A stretch of DNA of 64,000 bases from Spartobacteria bacterium (GTDB lineage: Bacteria > Verrucomicrobiota > Verrucomicrobiia > Chthoniobacterales > UBA6821): positions 1 to 64,000 of the forward strand of contig CANIVT010000012.1 of NCBI GenBank assembly GCA_947471565.1, in the 5' to 3' direction. The notes under the pieces were generated by a model. The model saw only the letters and a list, made by a program, of their open reading frames with translations, had not been told where the DNA came from and did no database searches. Positions 7,909 through 16,067 of this stretch are shown here, one piece after another. The translations under genes were made by a program, and so were the position numbers. Positions within the stretch are counted from its first letter, which is position 1. Each line of letters opens with the position of its first letter.

Positions 7909-8882
7909 AAATGGATGCCCTTGCTTTGGGACTTCCCCAGGTCCTTTGTGCCGGGTGATTTGAGGGCCAGTACTGCTTCGGATTTCCTTGTGACCGAGTC
8001 TGCCGGAGACTGGGATTCCGCTAGGGACTCCTTCTGCTCGATACCGAGGATGAAATCAGTGCTCTTCTGAGCTTGAGATGAGGCCGTGAAGATTATCTTC
8101 GGATCGTTCTGGAACTTCTCGATCCAGGAGCCGAGGTAGGCGGCGGAATTGTCGAACTGAACTTGATTCAGGATACCAGCCTCATTCGAGAGGAAGGATG
8201 CCCCCAACTCCGCAATGAGCTCCTCCTTGGAGTAGCGTTCTGATCCGAACTTGATCGGCAGGGTGACACCCTCTCGATCGAGCCGTGAGGCATGACCGGT
8301 GGAGTGGGTCATCTCATGGAAGAGGGTCTGGTAATATGCCTCGGGGCTCCGGAAGGTCTTTTGGGCCGGGAGTCGGATGACATCCTCTGTAGGTGAATAC
8401 ACTGCCGCAAAGCCCGTGTGATAGATCGGACAGATCTTGGCTTCCTGGACGATCCTGGCGGCCTTTTCGATCGGCTGCATGGGGTTCTGAACAACCGTCT
8501 GTACCGGGGGCTCGATGCCCTCGCTTTGATCGAGATTGAAGGCATTACTCCAACGGATGAAGGGGATCCGAGTGGGGCGTCCATTACTGCCTAAGACAAG
8601 AGCCCCATTGCCATCCCGTTTCTCGAAGAACTTGTAGTAGATGACGGGGGTCGCTTTCTCCCCCTTCTTGATGTTTCCCCCAAGGTCATGGGCCTGCTTG
8701 AAGGTCAACCAGTAGGGAGACTTAAAATCACTCCCTCCTAGGATGAGAGAATTGATCCCACGGTAGGGCTTCTTGGAGACGATGTTCTGGACTCCCGCCC
8801 AGGGCTTCTGCCACGGGACAGTGCCCTTCTTGAGCTGCTCGATGAATCGCTCGGTAATAATCTCGTAGATGTCCCTACTCAC
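7905..8882 (-). CDS. ArdC-family antirestriction protein (zinc metallopeptidase domain)
   Basis: The N-terminal half matches the ArdC single-stranded-DNA-binding domain (DUF1738 type): YEIITERFIEQLKKGTVPWQ (6-25), then YRGINSLIL, and later YYKFFEK. The C-terminal half has the zinc-peptidase motif FHEMTHSTGH with HExxH at 189-193. ArdC proteins travel with conjugative DNA and protect the incoming strand from restriction. The gene is inside the mobilisation operon, overlapping its upstream neighbour as ATGA. The last 60 residues, after the peptidase domain, are polar and probably disordered. Confidence 0.85.
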   Translation of the reverse strand: MSRDIYEIITERFIEQLKKGTVPWQKPWAGVQNIVSKKPYRGINSLILGGSDFKSPYWLTFKQAHDLGGNIKKGEKATPVIYYKFFEKRDGNGALVLGSNGRPTRIPFIRWSNAFNLDQSEGIEPPVQTVVQNPMQPIEKAARIVQEAKICPIYHTGFAAVYSPTEDVIRLPAQKTFRSPEAYYQTLFHEMTHSTGHASRLDREGVTLPIKFGSERYSKEELIAELGASFLSNEAGILNQVQFDNSAAYLGSWIEKFQNDPKIIFTASSQAQKSTDFILGIEQKESLAESQSPADSVTRKSEAVLALKSPGTKDLGKSQSKGIHL

Positions 8883-9100
8883 AGGATCACCTCCTCGCGG
8901 GCGTGTACCAGGTGGAGGATAGCGTTATGTTCGGAGAGACCGAACCGGCGCCCCACAGCTGACGGGAGGTCTTCTCCATCAATCACACCTGTGAATAGCG
9001 GGGTGGCCCCCACGGCAACACCCCGATCAACCCAGCTGAAAAAGTACTCCTCTAGCAGCCGGTCGTGCAGATCAGAAGGGATCATGCCGGCGACCCTCAC
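8879..9100 (-). CDS. Small hypothetical protein, mobilisation operon
   Basis: This 73-residue frame overlaps ardC as ATGA (8879-8882) and overlaps the upstream gene as ATGA (9097-9100). Tight coupling on both sides supports a real gene. The product is acidic with no membrane segment or known motif; internal ATG codons (for example MIPSD, residue 6) are alternative starts. The role is unknown. Confidence 0.6.
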   Translation of the reverse strand: MRVAGMIPSDLHDRLLEEYFFSWVDRGVAVGATPLFTGVIDGEDLPSAVGRRFGLSEHNAILHLVHAREEVIL

Positions 9101-9417
9101 TTCCAGTTAATGGCGTGAGAGAAATCGAGAACGAGTTCCTCCACCTCGCTCTCAGTGTATCGGAGCGAGAATGCGAGGTCTTCGAGGCTCTCTTTGCCGA
9201 CTAGGTCAGAACGGACGCAGTAAAGCACCACGGCAGCACGAAGGCCTTTTTCTGAGGGTTCCTCCGCCTCGGCAACCCACTCAAAGGTACGGCCTAAGAC
9301 TTCACAGATGCGCTCAATGCTATCGTCCCCCCTCTCTGGTAGGGGTTCGATGTGATCAACAGGGTGCCTAGTCTCGGCGTTCTGGATGTCGTTTTCGGGT
9401 AGTTGGGGTGTATTCAT
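9097..9417 (-). CDS. Small acidic hypothetical protein, first gene of mobilisation operon
   Basis: I use the ATG at 9417 (MNTPQLPEND); an ATG three codons upstream (9426) is equally possible. The 106-residue product is strongly acidic. Its last 55 residues are helical, with the order LRAAVVLYCVRSDLVG and SLEDLAFSLRYTESEVEELV, which could hide a helix-turn-helix-like fold (LEDLAFSLRYTESEV). It is the first gene of the minus-strand operon and its promoter should lie at 9427-9700. Function unknown. Confidence 0.55.
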   Translation of the reverse strand: MNTPQLPENDIQNAETRHPVDHIEPLPERGDDSIERICEVLGRTFEWVAEAEEPSEKGLRAAVVLYCVRSDLVGKESLEDLAFSLRYTESEVEELVLDFSHAINWK

Positions 9418-9426
9418 CCCCCCCAC

Positions 9427-9986
9427 GCTGACCGATCAGGATCGTGCTCATGCTCCGAGACGGGAGCGAGATTTTAGGAGGGTGTATTTGCGAGAGGAGG
9501 CGTCTGTTGTCAGTGGGGCTTTTTATTTATGGGCCTTCAGAGGCTATCGAGCCACTTTTGAAAGTGGCGACACTAACAGGATTATCCTGTTGGGGCGCTG
9601 CAACTCCTGACGCCCAAAACAAATGCCACTGAACGCGGCAAGGCAGTCAATGTACCTAATCCGACTCGACCGGGATGGGATCTTGCCCGCTGGATAAAGA
9701 GGAGCATCTAGAACGTGGGCATAACTGTATAAATTAGCACGTTAAGTTGATAGATGAGCTAAATGTAGTCCTGTAATGCTGATTTTAAGTCCTACCCATT
9801 ACATTGATTACCAAGCTTTTATATTAGCAATAAAGACATTTTCTCATATATATTAGGTGCTTCCTGGTGGAGTTTCCTGGCAGATCGGACCGTAGAGAGT
9901 GCCAATATGGCCTCATCCGGAATGAAACCAATGCTTGATTGTCAAAGAACCTTGAAAATTAAGGCTAGTTTCGTCAAAATTTAAGC
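9427..9986. other. AT-rich intergenic region between divergent operons
   Basis: This 560-base stretch separates the start of the mobilisation operon (minus) from the start of the three-gene operon (plus). The right half (about 9710-9980) is distinctly AT-rich. It should hold both promoters. Short frames at 9386-9632 are not protein-like. I see no tRNA or perfect repeat. Confidence 0.5.
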
Positions 9987-10991
9987 ATGCCTGGTGAAAC
10001 CGCCAATATCGGAGAATTCGCAAGAATTGTATCAGAAAAAGTCTTTAGCAAATTCGGTTGGAAAATTTCAGGCACTGAAAACGAAAATTTCCCCTGTGAA
10101 AAAATTGAAGTTCATCAGAGGAAAAGTCGCAGTCCAACACACCCTTGCGACATCGTTTTCTACTATGACGATCCCTACGAAGAGAAAAGACAGTATTTTC
10201 TCACCGATTTAAAGAGTTACGGTCGTGATTCGATTACCAAAACAAGCCTACGTGCTGCCTTACGGGAACTTGGTAGGAGTGTCGATTGCGCAAATTCAAG
10301 CGCCGAATGGCGAAAAAAATACGTTAATCAAGATGTAGGGGATTGGCAAGTTCATGGCTTACTTTTCATTTTCAATCACGACAACAATTTCAAACACAGT
10401 TTTGAAACTTTTTTTCTCGACGAAAGCCCTGACGACATTGCGCTACCCAAAAACTCTCGTCTTTTTGTTTTTGGACCTGAGAGAATTCATTATCTTCAAA
10501 ATATTCTTGCTGACATCTCTAAATGTCGAGGAGATCAACGTTTGCCTCTTGAGAAATCCGTCTTCCTTTACCCCCACCGAATCCGAAGATTTTCGAAAGA
10601 GATGAACTCGGAAACTGCGAGGATCGAACTCCTCCTCGGCCCATGGCAAATCCTTCCGTTTGACTTTGAAGATACGGAGGGTAAGCACAAAACTGGCGTA
10701 TTTATCTATTATCAAGGATCTGGAAAAGACCCGGCCGAATTCGAGTACATTTTCGATTTTTGCTTTCGGAATCAACTTGTCAAAGACGGTCACACAATCG
10801 AGATTCGCATGCTGAATCCTGATTCAAGCGTCCTTCAGGTCTTGTCGCAAGCGAAGGAGAACTTCGAAAAAAACTTTTATTCCTCCCCAGACATAGCAAA
10901 ACGAATGATGCAGTTTAATGTTTATTCCATCGACGAGACAGAAATTAGATTCAGCTCTGAGATAGTCGGCATGGAGGCTCGAAATGGATAA
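9987..10991 (+). CDS. Unrecognised protein with PD-(D/E)XK-like nuclease motif (gene 1 of 3)
   Basis: The 334-residue product has an N-terminal region that fits the PD-(D/E)XK nuclease core. A helix (GEFARIVSEKVFSKFGW, 9-25) precedes a strand with D55 (CDIVFYY), then a strand ending in the D-L-K triad (FLTDLKSY, D74 and K76). A long helix follows (SLRAALRELGRSVDCA). The motif is seen by eye only. The C-terminal 200 residues alternate strands and helices and are not recognised. The stop overlaps the next gene by 8 bases (10984-10991). Base composition is more AT-rich than the mobilisation operon, which suggests a separate origin. A defence nuclease is a reasonable hypothesis. Confidence 0.7.
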   Translation: MPGETANIGEFARIVSEKVFSKFGWKISGTENENFPCEKIEVHQRKSRSPTHPCDIVFYYDDPYEEKRQYFLTDLKSYGRDSITKTSLRAALRELGRSVDCANSSAEWRKKYVNQDVGDWQVHGLLFIFNHDNNFKHSFETFFLDESPDDIALPKNSRLFVFGPERIHYLQNILADISKCRGDQRLPLEKSVFLYPHRIRRFSKEMNSETARIELLLGPWQILPFDFEDTEGKHKTGVFIYYQGSGKDPAEFEYIFDFCFRNQLVKDGHTIEIRMLNPDSSVLQVLSQAKENFEKNFYSSPDIAKRMMQFNVYSIDETEIRFSSEIVGMEARNG

Positions 10992-12108
10992 ATACTATCG
11001 ATCTTCGTTTTACTGGCCAGATGACAAAGATATTTATGACTTTCTTGATGGCGTAAACACACCAAATGAAAGAATTCGTAAGCTTTTGCGGTCCTTTGGG
11101 GTATTTGTGTCTCCTTCGGCGCCACGAAAAGAACTGCTTTCATATGTCTCTTTGCTTTATCACGATTGGAATGCCGCAAACAAAGTAGTCAGCATGGCCA
11201 CGGTCAGATCCGCGGAAGATAAAAGGACGAACCAGAATGTAAAATTTGAAGGTGGTTTTAATCTCATTCAGAGCGCAGTAGAAGATATTCGAGCACTACG
11301 ACACGACCGAGACAGGGAAAAATATACATTCATTGAAACCACCGCCGATACTATTGCGTTCACGGTGGATTACATTGATGTTTTGAGTGCTGCGACAAGA
11401 CTTTTGCAAGAACGAGAAAAGACTATCTTCGTTCAAATCACGAGAACACAAGATGGCTTCAAGGCTCGATATGACAACAACCCAAGGGCCAAACAGATCG
11501 TTGAAAACATCCTTGGAAAACTTGAGGAACAGGCAGCCGACGAAGGCCGTACAATCGAAAAGAATTCTATTGAGCTTAGCAGCCTGCAAATAGCTTCTTT
11601 ACGTGTTTCATTTTTCAAGAATCTACTAACAGGCATTGAAGGAACGGAGTTGCGCGATGTCGTAAATGTCCGCATGAAGAAGCTTGAGAAGCCACCTGAA
11701 AACGAAACAAATGAAAAAGATGCTGACTCCGATCCAGATCCAACGGACGACGAGCTTGAAGACGCTCTCGAAAAAGTAATCTTCTACGGCAAACGACTTT
11801 TCACGGTTCCCGAATTTCAAAAACTCGTCGATAAATCTTTCTTCATTGCGAATGCCGTGTGGCGAGCCGAACTCGCCACAGAAAAGCGCGAACATGTCGA
11901 ATTAACCGCCGGATTCAACGACGAGGGCAAAGATTTCTCTTACAAAATCTTGGGAATCTACACACGCGATGATGAAGGTGAGATTCGTGCTACGCGAGAG
12001 CATCCCCCAAAGGAATTATCCGAAACGCTACTTACAAAACTCGAATTTCACGCCGAGGTCACGATGAAGTCGTTGCTGAAGGAAGCTGAGGAGAGAGCAA
12101 ATGAATAG
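10984..12108 (+). CDS. Unrecognised protein with SAP-like N-terminus (gene 2 of 3)
   Basis: The 374-residue product begins with a segment (about 15-65) whose order, IRKLLRSFGVFVSPSAPRKE and then LLSYVSLLY, resembles SAP-type or similar small helical DNA-binding domains ('LLRSRGVFVS...KEELV'), which also occur in some defence proteins. Residues about 105-235 are largely helical. An acidic low-complexity linker (EKDADSDPDPTDDELED, about 244-260) separates a C-terminal alpha/beta part. It overlaps both neighbours by 8 bases, so the three proteins are probably made in fixed ratio and act as a complex. The family is not recognised. Confidence 0.65.
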   Translation: MDKYYRSSFYWPDDKDIYDFLDGVNTPNERIRKLLRSFGVFVSPSAPRKELLSYVSLLYHDWNAANKVVSMATVRSAEDKRTNQNVKFEGGFNLIQSAVEDIRALRHDRDREKYTFIETTADTIAFTVDYIDVLSAATRLLQEREKTIFVQITRTQDGFKARYDNNPRAKQIVENILGKLEEQAADEGRTIEKNSIELSSLQIASLRVSFFKNLLTGIEGTELRDVVNVRMKKLEKPPENETNEKDADSDPDPTDDELEDALEKVIFYGKRLFTVPEFQKLVDKSFFIANAVWRAELATEKREHVELTAGFNDEGKDFSYKILGIYTRDDEGEIRATREHPPKELSETLLTKLEFHAEVTMKSLLKEAEERANE

Positions 12109-12784
12109 ACACATCTGGTATTCATGCAACAAGGTGACTGAACGCCAAATTGAAACATTGCGACAAGCAATGCTTAATAACCCGTTCAAGGAAATTAGCC
12201 CGACAGGTTTTCGTGTCCAAGATGCACGTAAAAAGAAAATATCAGGAACCTTCATCGAGAAACTCGACTATTTTGATGAGGTCCTCGATCCACTGGGAGC
12301 CGCGCTCAAGGTTAGGCGCTTGCGATTTGATATAACGGAATTCTTGATTTCTACAGATTATCCACACATAGAACTTCTGAATCCTTCTCGATCTGTCCAA
12401 ACTATTCTTAACCGTCTAGCGGAGTTTTTGAATTTTGAGATCACTTATGAGCTCGTTTCATTCGATCTGGAAAGCCTACTAACTGAGTTGATTACTGTAT
12501 TCCCAAAAATAACCATTTCTCGTGTTCGATACGATGGCGTTCCTGTCGGACAAGATGCATTCGCTACAATCATTATTTCAGGACAAAAAGACGCCCGTGA
12601 AAGCATACCTTCATTCCTCAAAGGCAAAGCAAGAAAGCTCCGTAAATTCACAGTTATCTCAAAGGAACCGAGATTTCGTTGTGAGTTTTCAGATTCAGGC
12701 AGGATATTTCTCGATGGCACCGATAGCGATGAGCTGCTCAAAGCCCTCCGTGCCTGCTTCGTTCGATTGAACGCTGAAGCCTGA
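12101..12784 (+). CDS. Unrecognised protein (gene 3 of 3)
   Basis: The 227-residue product starts within the end of gene 2 (ATGAATAG overlap, 12101-12108). It has alternating helices and strands, no signal peptide or membrane segment, and no catalytic motif I can identify. The C-terminal part ends with FLDGTDSDELLKALRACFVRLNA (strand then amphipathic helix, quoted here as FLDGTDSDELLKAL and RACFVRLNA). By position it is the third component of the operon, perhaps a sensor or regulator. Nothing in the sequence proves that. Confidence 0.65.
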   Translation: MNRHIWYSCNKVTERQIETLRQAMLNNPFKEISPTGFRVQDARKKKISGTFIEKLDYFDEVLDPLGAALKVRRLRFDITEFLISTDYPHIELLNPSRSVQTILNRLAEFLNFEITYELVSFDLESLLTELITVFPKITISRVRYDGVPVGQDAFATIIISGQKDARESIPSFLKGKARKLRKFTVISKEPRFRCEFSDSGRIFLDGTDSDELLKALRACFVRLNAEA

Positions 12785-12851
12785 GCCTATCCCATACTCT
12801 TCAAACATCTCCGTCAGTTTGATTTCTCAACTTCATAAGACCCTTGATGTT

Positions 12852-12900
12852 GGCTCTTCTTCTTTGAGCGGGCACAGGGGTTGAGTATAGAAGAAGAGTC
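12852..12900. repeat. Inverted repeat at left edge of ISL3 remnant
   Basis: GGCTCTTCTTCT (12852-12863) and AGAAGAAGAGTC (12889-12900) are inverted repeats with one mismatch. ISL3-family elements commonly begin with GG-CTCTT-type ends, and a transposase fragment of that family starts 19 bases to the right, so this probably marks the left end of the insertion sequence. No matching right end was found. Confidence 0.45.
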
Positions 12901-12918
12901 GGCGTAGGTTTTTGGTTA

Positions 12919-13155
12919 ATGACATCTGAAGCACTGTTTACGGTAGCCTTTGGAATTGGGGAGGGATGGAGCGTGAAGAGCTGTAGATTTGAAGGGGCCC
13001 CTTCGAAGCTAATGCTGAATCTGGACTTCAAAGCAGGATACCGATTTGCGTGTCCGGCGTGTGAACCAGCAGTTCCACTCTCGACCCAGTGGTTAAGAGG
13101 TAAAGGCATCTGGACTTTTTTTATTAGTTCCTGCGTCGGACAAAAACAATTCTGA
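12919..13155 (+). pseudogene. ISL3-family transposase, N-terminal remnant
   Basis: The frame encodes a typical ISL3 transposase N-terminus: LFTVAFGIGEGWSVKSCRFE, then LNLDFKAGYRFACPACEPAVP with the first zinc-binding CPAC pair. After about residue 55 the sequence stops resembling the family (a WRHLDFF-like segment appears only as GIWTFF), and it ends at 78 residues instead of about 400. The rest of the transposase is missing, so the element is a dead fragment between the three-gene operon and the polysaccharide cluster. Confidence 0.65.
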
Positions 13156-13294
13156 TGCTCCTACACTTATCTCACCCAAGCCCTCACCGGATGTCGTGTA
13201 AGCAACAGACGCCCGCGTCGCATCAGGATACTGCTCATAAGCCCCATTTCACACCGCCAGAGCGGATTAGCCTCTTAAATCCCTATCCCCTAAG

Positions 13295-13780
13295 CTACGA
13301 GCTGCAAATCTCTCTGGCAAAAAATCCCCTCCCTTTGGAGGGCCACCATTCCAGCAAAAAGATCCGGACAATTTCCCTTTCTGTCATCGCTTCAGGGAGC
13401 CCAATTCCCTGAGGAAGCAGATGCACAAAATCTGCAGCAGCATTCAGCCGCAGTCGCAGACAATACCTCCCGCCGGTAGAAAGCTCCGGCCACAAGTCTG
13501 TTCTCGTCCATGTTTCGACAGCTTGTGCGACTTCTTCTAGGAAAGGAATATCTCCTAGAGCTAAGTCCTGTTCGACGGCTTCAGATGATTGCCCAGTGTT
13601 CCCGAACTCATGCCAGGACTCCACTTGTGATGGGATCCAAAGACTCATCAACTCATGGTCAAGCCGTCTGCAAATATCTGACCAGGTAGGAGGCATTCCC
13701 CAGTGAACACCACCAACCCGAGAAGGCCAAGGAATCAAGGGATCCCACATCAAGGCCACCGCGCCCGAGTTTGACTTCAC
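13295..13780 (-). CDS. Hypothetical protein
   Basis: The 161-residue product looks protein-like: it has many Trp residues and a clear helix-strand alternation (WSDICRRLDHELMSLWIP, EEVAQAVETWTRTDLWPE, YCLRLRLNAAADFVHLLPQG). No family was recognised. An internal ATG at residue 11 (MWDPLIPW) is an alternative start. It stands alone between the ISL3 fragment and the polysaccharide genes. Confidence 0.45.
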   Translation of the reverse strand: MKSNSGAVALMWDPLIPWPSRVGGVHWGMPPTWSDICRRLDHELMSLWIPSQVESWHEFGNTGQSSEAVEQDLALGDIPFLEEVAQAVETWTRTDLWPELSTGGRYCLRLRLNAAADFVHLLPQGIGLPEAMTEREIVRIFLLEWWPSKGRGFFAREICSS

Positions 13781-14129
13781 CCATCACTTTTTCGACGGGT
13801 TGGTGAGCTTCATCTTCACCAAGATAGCCGTATGGTACAAAGCTACCACCAGCACTGAATCAGATTTTTTTCCACTTGCTCCCACTTGCTGCGGAAGGGT
13901 CCATAGACTCGCAACGGACACCAAAACGGACACCAGATTGTGGTTTTGGAGTAGTTTTCGATAGGCACCGAGTAGTCTTGATTACTCTGTAGAAGGTGGT
14001 ATTTTGACCCTGCAAACGCGACAGACGCAGCCCGACATTCGTCCCTCGCCTTTCTTCAACCTTTTTCAAAACTCCTTCCCACCTTCAACTTTCCTTCTTT
14101 TTACCTCCTTTAGACTGCTGGAAAAGTTC
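13781..14129. other. Intergenic region with short direct repeats
   Basis: No gene is supported here. Two copies of ACGGACACCA lie 2 bases apart (13914-13923 and 13926-13935), and CCACTTGCT is also repeated (about 13872-13890). A minus-strand frame at 13860-14069 encodes a basic, low-information peptide. Repeats of this kind could mark an old junction, but there is no integrase nearby. Confidence 0.4.
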
Positions 14130-15071
14130 CTACATCAGATTCGCCAACCAGCGTTTCTGGAAAATCTGGTTCCACCACCAGACTTGAAGCGGTGATGTCG
14201 GACCATCAATGGAGTTGAATCGGTGAAATACTCTCTTCCCTGGACCCTGGAAGTGGAGAAGAAATGCTCTCACCAACTCGTCTTCCCTCTTGAAATATGG
14301 GATGGCACGACCCTCTTCCAGTTTCCAGAAGACCTTTTTCCGAGGGCGGCGTCGGAGCTCTAGATAGTCAAATCCTTGGGGAACATGAATATTTCCGTCA
14401 ACGAGACCATAGGTTTTATCAACATGATGAATAATCATGCTTCTATCTAATTCGAGATACTCGAATAGAAGTTGCATTTCCCCAAGAGTAAAAAGCTCTC
14501 CGGAATAACTTTGGGTTTTGAATTTTTCGAGTGCTCTAGAAATCTTTTCCCCGTCTCTATAATAGTCGTTAATAAAATTAAGAAAATCCGTGATGTCATC
14601 GTTTATAAAATTGAAACCCGGATTCCTATTGGTTAGCAGAATTGGCTTCTCAGGAAGATTATCTATTAAGGCATCGACCTTTTCGAAGACCGCGACATCG
14701 CTGTCCAGCATGACATAGACACGCTCAGGTTGTTTTTTTCGGATAATTTCCGTTACAAACCATCTTTCCAGAACAAATCGCTCATATTTTTCATTAAAGC
14801 AGGATATATGCCTGTAGTTTTTCTTAAAATCATCGAGTTCAGTAGAGTGAAAATCCTCCATTTGGAATGTTTTTACGCCAAACCGATTCATTATAGATGT
14901 GCTTTTTATACCATCTGTAATAAGATATATTTCGGATTCTGGGTTGAAGACTCGTACATGCTCAATAGCATGACATAAATAATCAGGGATTTTTCCGTAG
15001 TGATAAAACAAAAAGGTATTAGGATTCATCATATTATATGCTTTATCAAAAACGCGCTTAGACCACTCCAA
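14130..15071 (-). CDS. GT-A-type glycosyltransferase-like protein
   Basis: The 313-residue product has a Rossmann-like N-terminus (TFLFYHYGKIPDYLCHAIEH, about 19-38, then SEIYLITDG) and a D-S-D motif at 123-125 (YVMLDSDVAVF), the divalent-metal/nucleotide-sugar site of GT-A enzymes. An ATG at residue 15 is an alternative start. It is the last gene of the minus-strand polysaccharide cluster and probably adds a sugar in the cytoplasm. Donor and acceptor cannot be inferred. Confidence 0.6.
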   Translation of the reverse strand: MEWSKRVFDKAYNMMNPNTFLFYHYGKIPDYLCHAIEHVRVFNPESEIYLITDGIKSTSIMNRFGVKTFQMEDFHSTELDDFKKNYRHISCFNEKYERFVLERWFVTEIIRKKQPERVYVMLDSDVAVFEKVDALIDNLPEKPILLTNRNPGFNFINDDITDFLNFINDYYRDGEKISRALEKFKTQSYSGELFTLGEMQLLFEYLELDRSMIIHHVDKTYGLVDGNIHVPQGFDYLELRRRPRKKVFWKLEEGRAIPYFKREDELVRAFLLHFQGPGKRVFHRFNSIDGPTSPLQVWWWNQIFQKRWLANLM

Positions 15072-15080
15072 GGATAGTTT

Positions 15081-16067
15081 TTAACTTTTCTTGAAACGTG
15101 GAAATGCCGATGGAGAATTAAGAGAGTCTTGCTTCAAAAGATCTAGGTATTCTTTTGCAGCATCTCCAATTCCTTTATTGCGACGATACTTCTGCCAAAA
15201 AGTGGATTTACCTCCTGAAAACCATAAAAAAAGATGATAAACAGCCTCACGATATCTGGATCGAAACCAATCCTTTCTCACCAGATTCCTTGCATCTTTT
15301 TTAGGGTAATGTTTTGCCCAGAATCGATAGAGCCCAGGCGCCCTGAGTCGCCATGTATCGTATGGGTCCCTCCCTCGCTCACTAGCCGCCCCTATATGTT
15401 TGACGCCGACATCACTTACAAACCCAATTTCGTACCCTTTTTCACGGATACGCAAGCACAAGTCCGTTTCTTCACTGGTGAGGAAAAATTCGGGATCAAA
15501 TCCTCCTACCGAGAGAAAAACATCCCTTTTTATGAACATGCTTGCGCCAAATACCCAGGCGATCTCTCCTGGAAGTTTGGAAAAATCACGACTTGTCCGA
15601 TCTTGCTTAGGGTATGATAGAGATGGAGGGCATTCGACGCTACCATCATCCTCAGTTACCCTGGTGCCAGTTAGCCCCCATTGACTGTTTCTTTCCATTA
15701 CTTGAAATAGCCTTTTCAAGCTGTCCTTGCGCTCAAAGGCTGCATCCGGATTGAGTAGCATCACATATTTACCCCTGCTTGCATTGACTCCTTGGTTACA
15801 AGCACGCCCGAACCCCACATTCTCAGAATTACGCAGTAGCTTGAGCCCCTCTTCAAGAGCCATTACTTCTTCTGCAGTCTTGTCTACACTGACATTATCT
15901 ACGACTATAATCTCCAAAGAGACACCTTGCTGATCTAGTGCTGACTGCAGGCACGCTTTGATGCAGTCTGCGGAGTTATAGGTAACCACGATGATCGAGA
16001 CATCGATTTCATGATTTGTAGGACGCTGCACTTTCGCTGCGTCCATATCTTTCGACTTTTCACTCAT
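15081..16067 (-). CDS. Family 2 glycosyltransferase
   Basis: The N-terminal GT2 fold is clear: VSIIVVTYNSADCIKACLQS (23-42), the metal/nucleotide strand VVDNVSVD (55-62), and NPDA (106-109) in place of a DxD. The acceptor-side region has FGASMFIKRDVFLSVGGFDPEFF (quoted in two parts: FGASMFIKRDVFLSVGG and FDPEFF) and ETDLCLRI, typical of rhamnosyl/galactofuranosyl-type GT2 enzymes. It has no membrane helices. Its start overlaps the ABC-exporter stop by 8 bases (16060-16067), so both are in one operon. Confidence 0.85.
   Translation of the reverse strand: MSEKSKDMDAAKVQRPTNHEIDVSIIVVTYNSADCIKACLQSALDQQGVSLEIIVVDNVSVDKTAEEVMALEEGLKLLRNSENVGFGRACNQGVNASRGKYVMLLNPDAAFERKDSLKRLFQVMERNSQWGLTGTRVTEDDGSVECPPSLSYPKQDRTSRDFSKLPGEIAWVFGASMFIKRDVFLSVGGFDPEFFLTSEETDLCLRIREKGYEIGFVSDVGVKHIGAASERGRDPYDTWRLRAPGLYRFWAKHYPKKDARNLVRKDWFRSRYREAVYHLFLWFSGGKSTFWQKYRRNKGIGDAAKEYLDLLKQDSLNSPSAFPRFKKS

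Noticed and set aside
13860-14069. Small basic frame considered as an integrase fragment
   Set aside because: It has no integrase catalytic residues or family motif.
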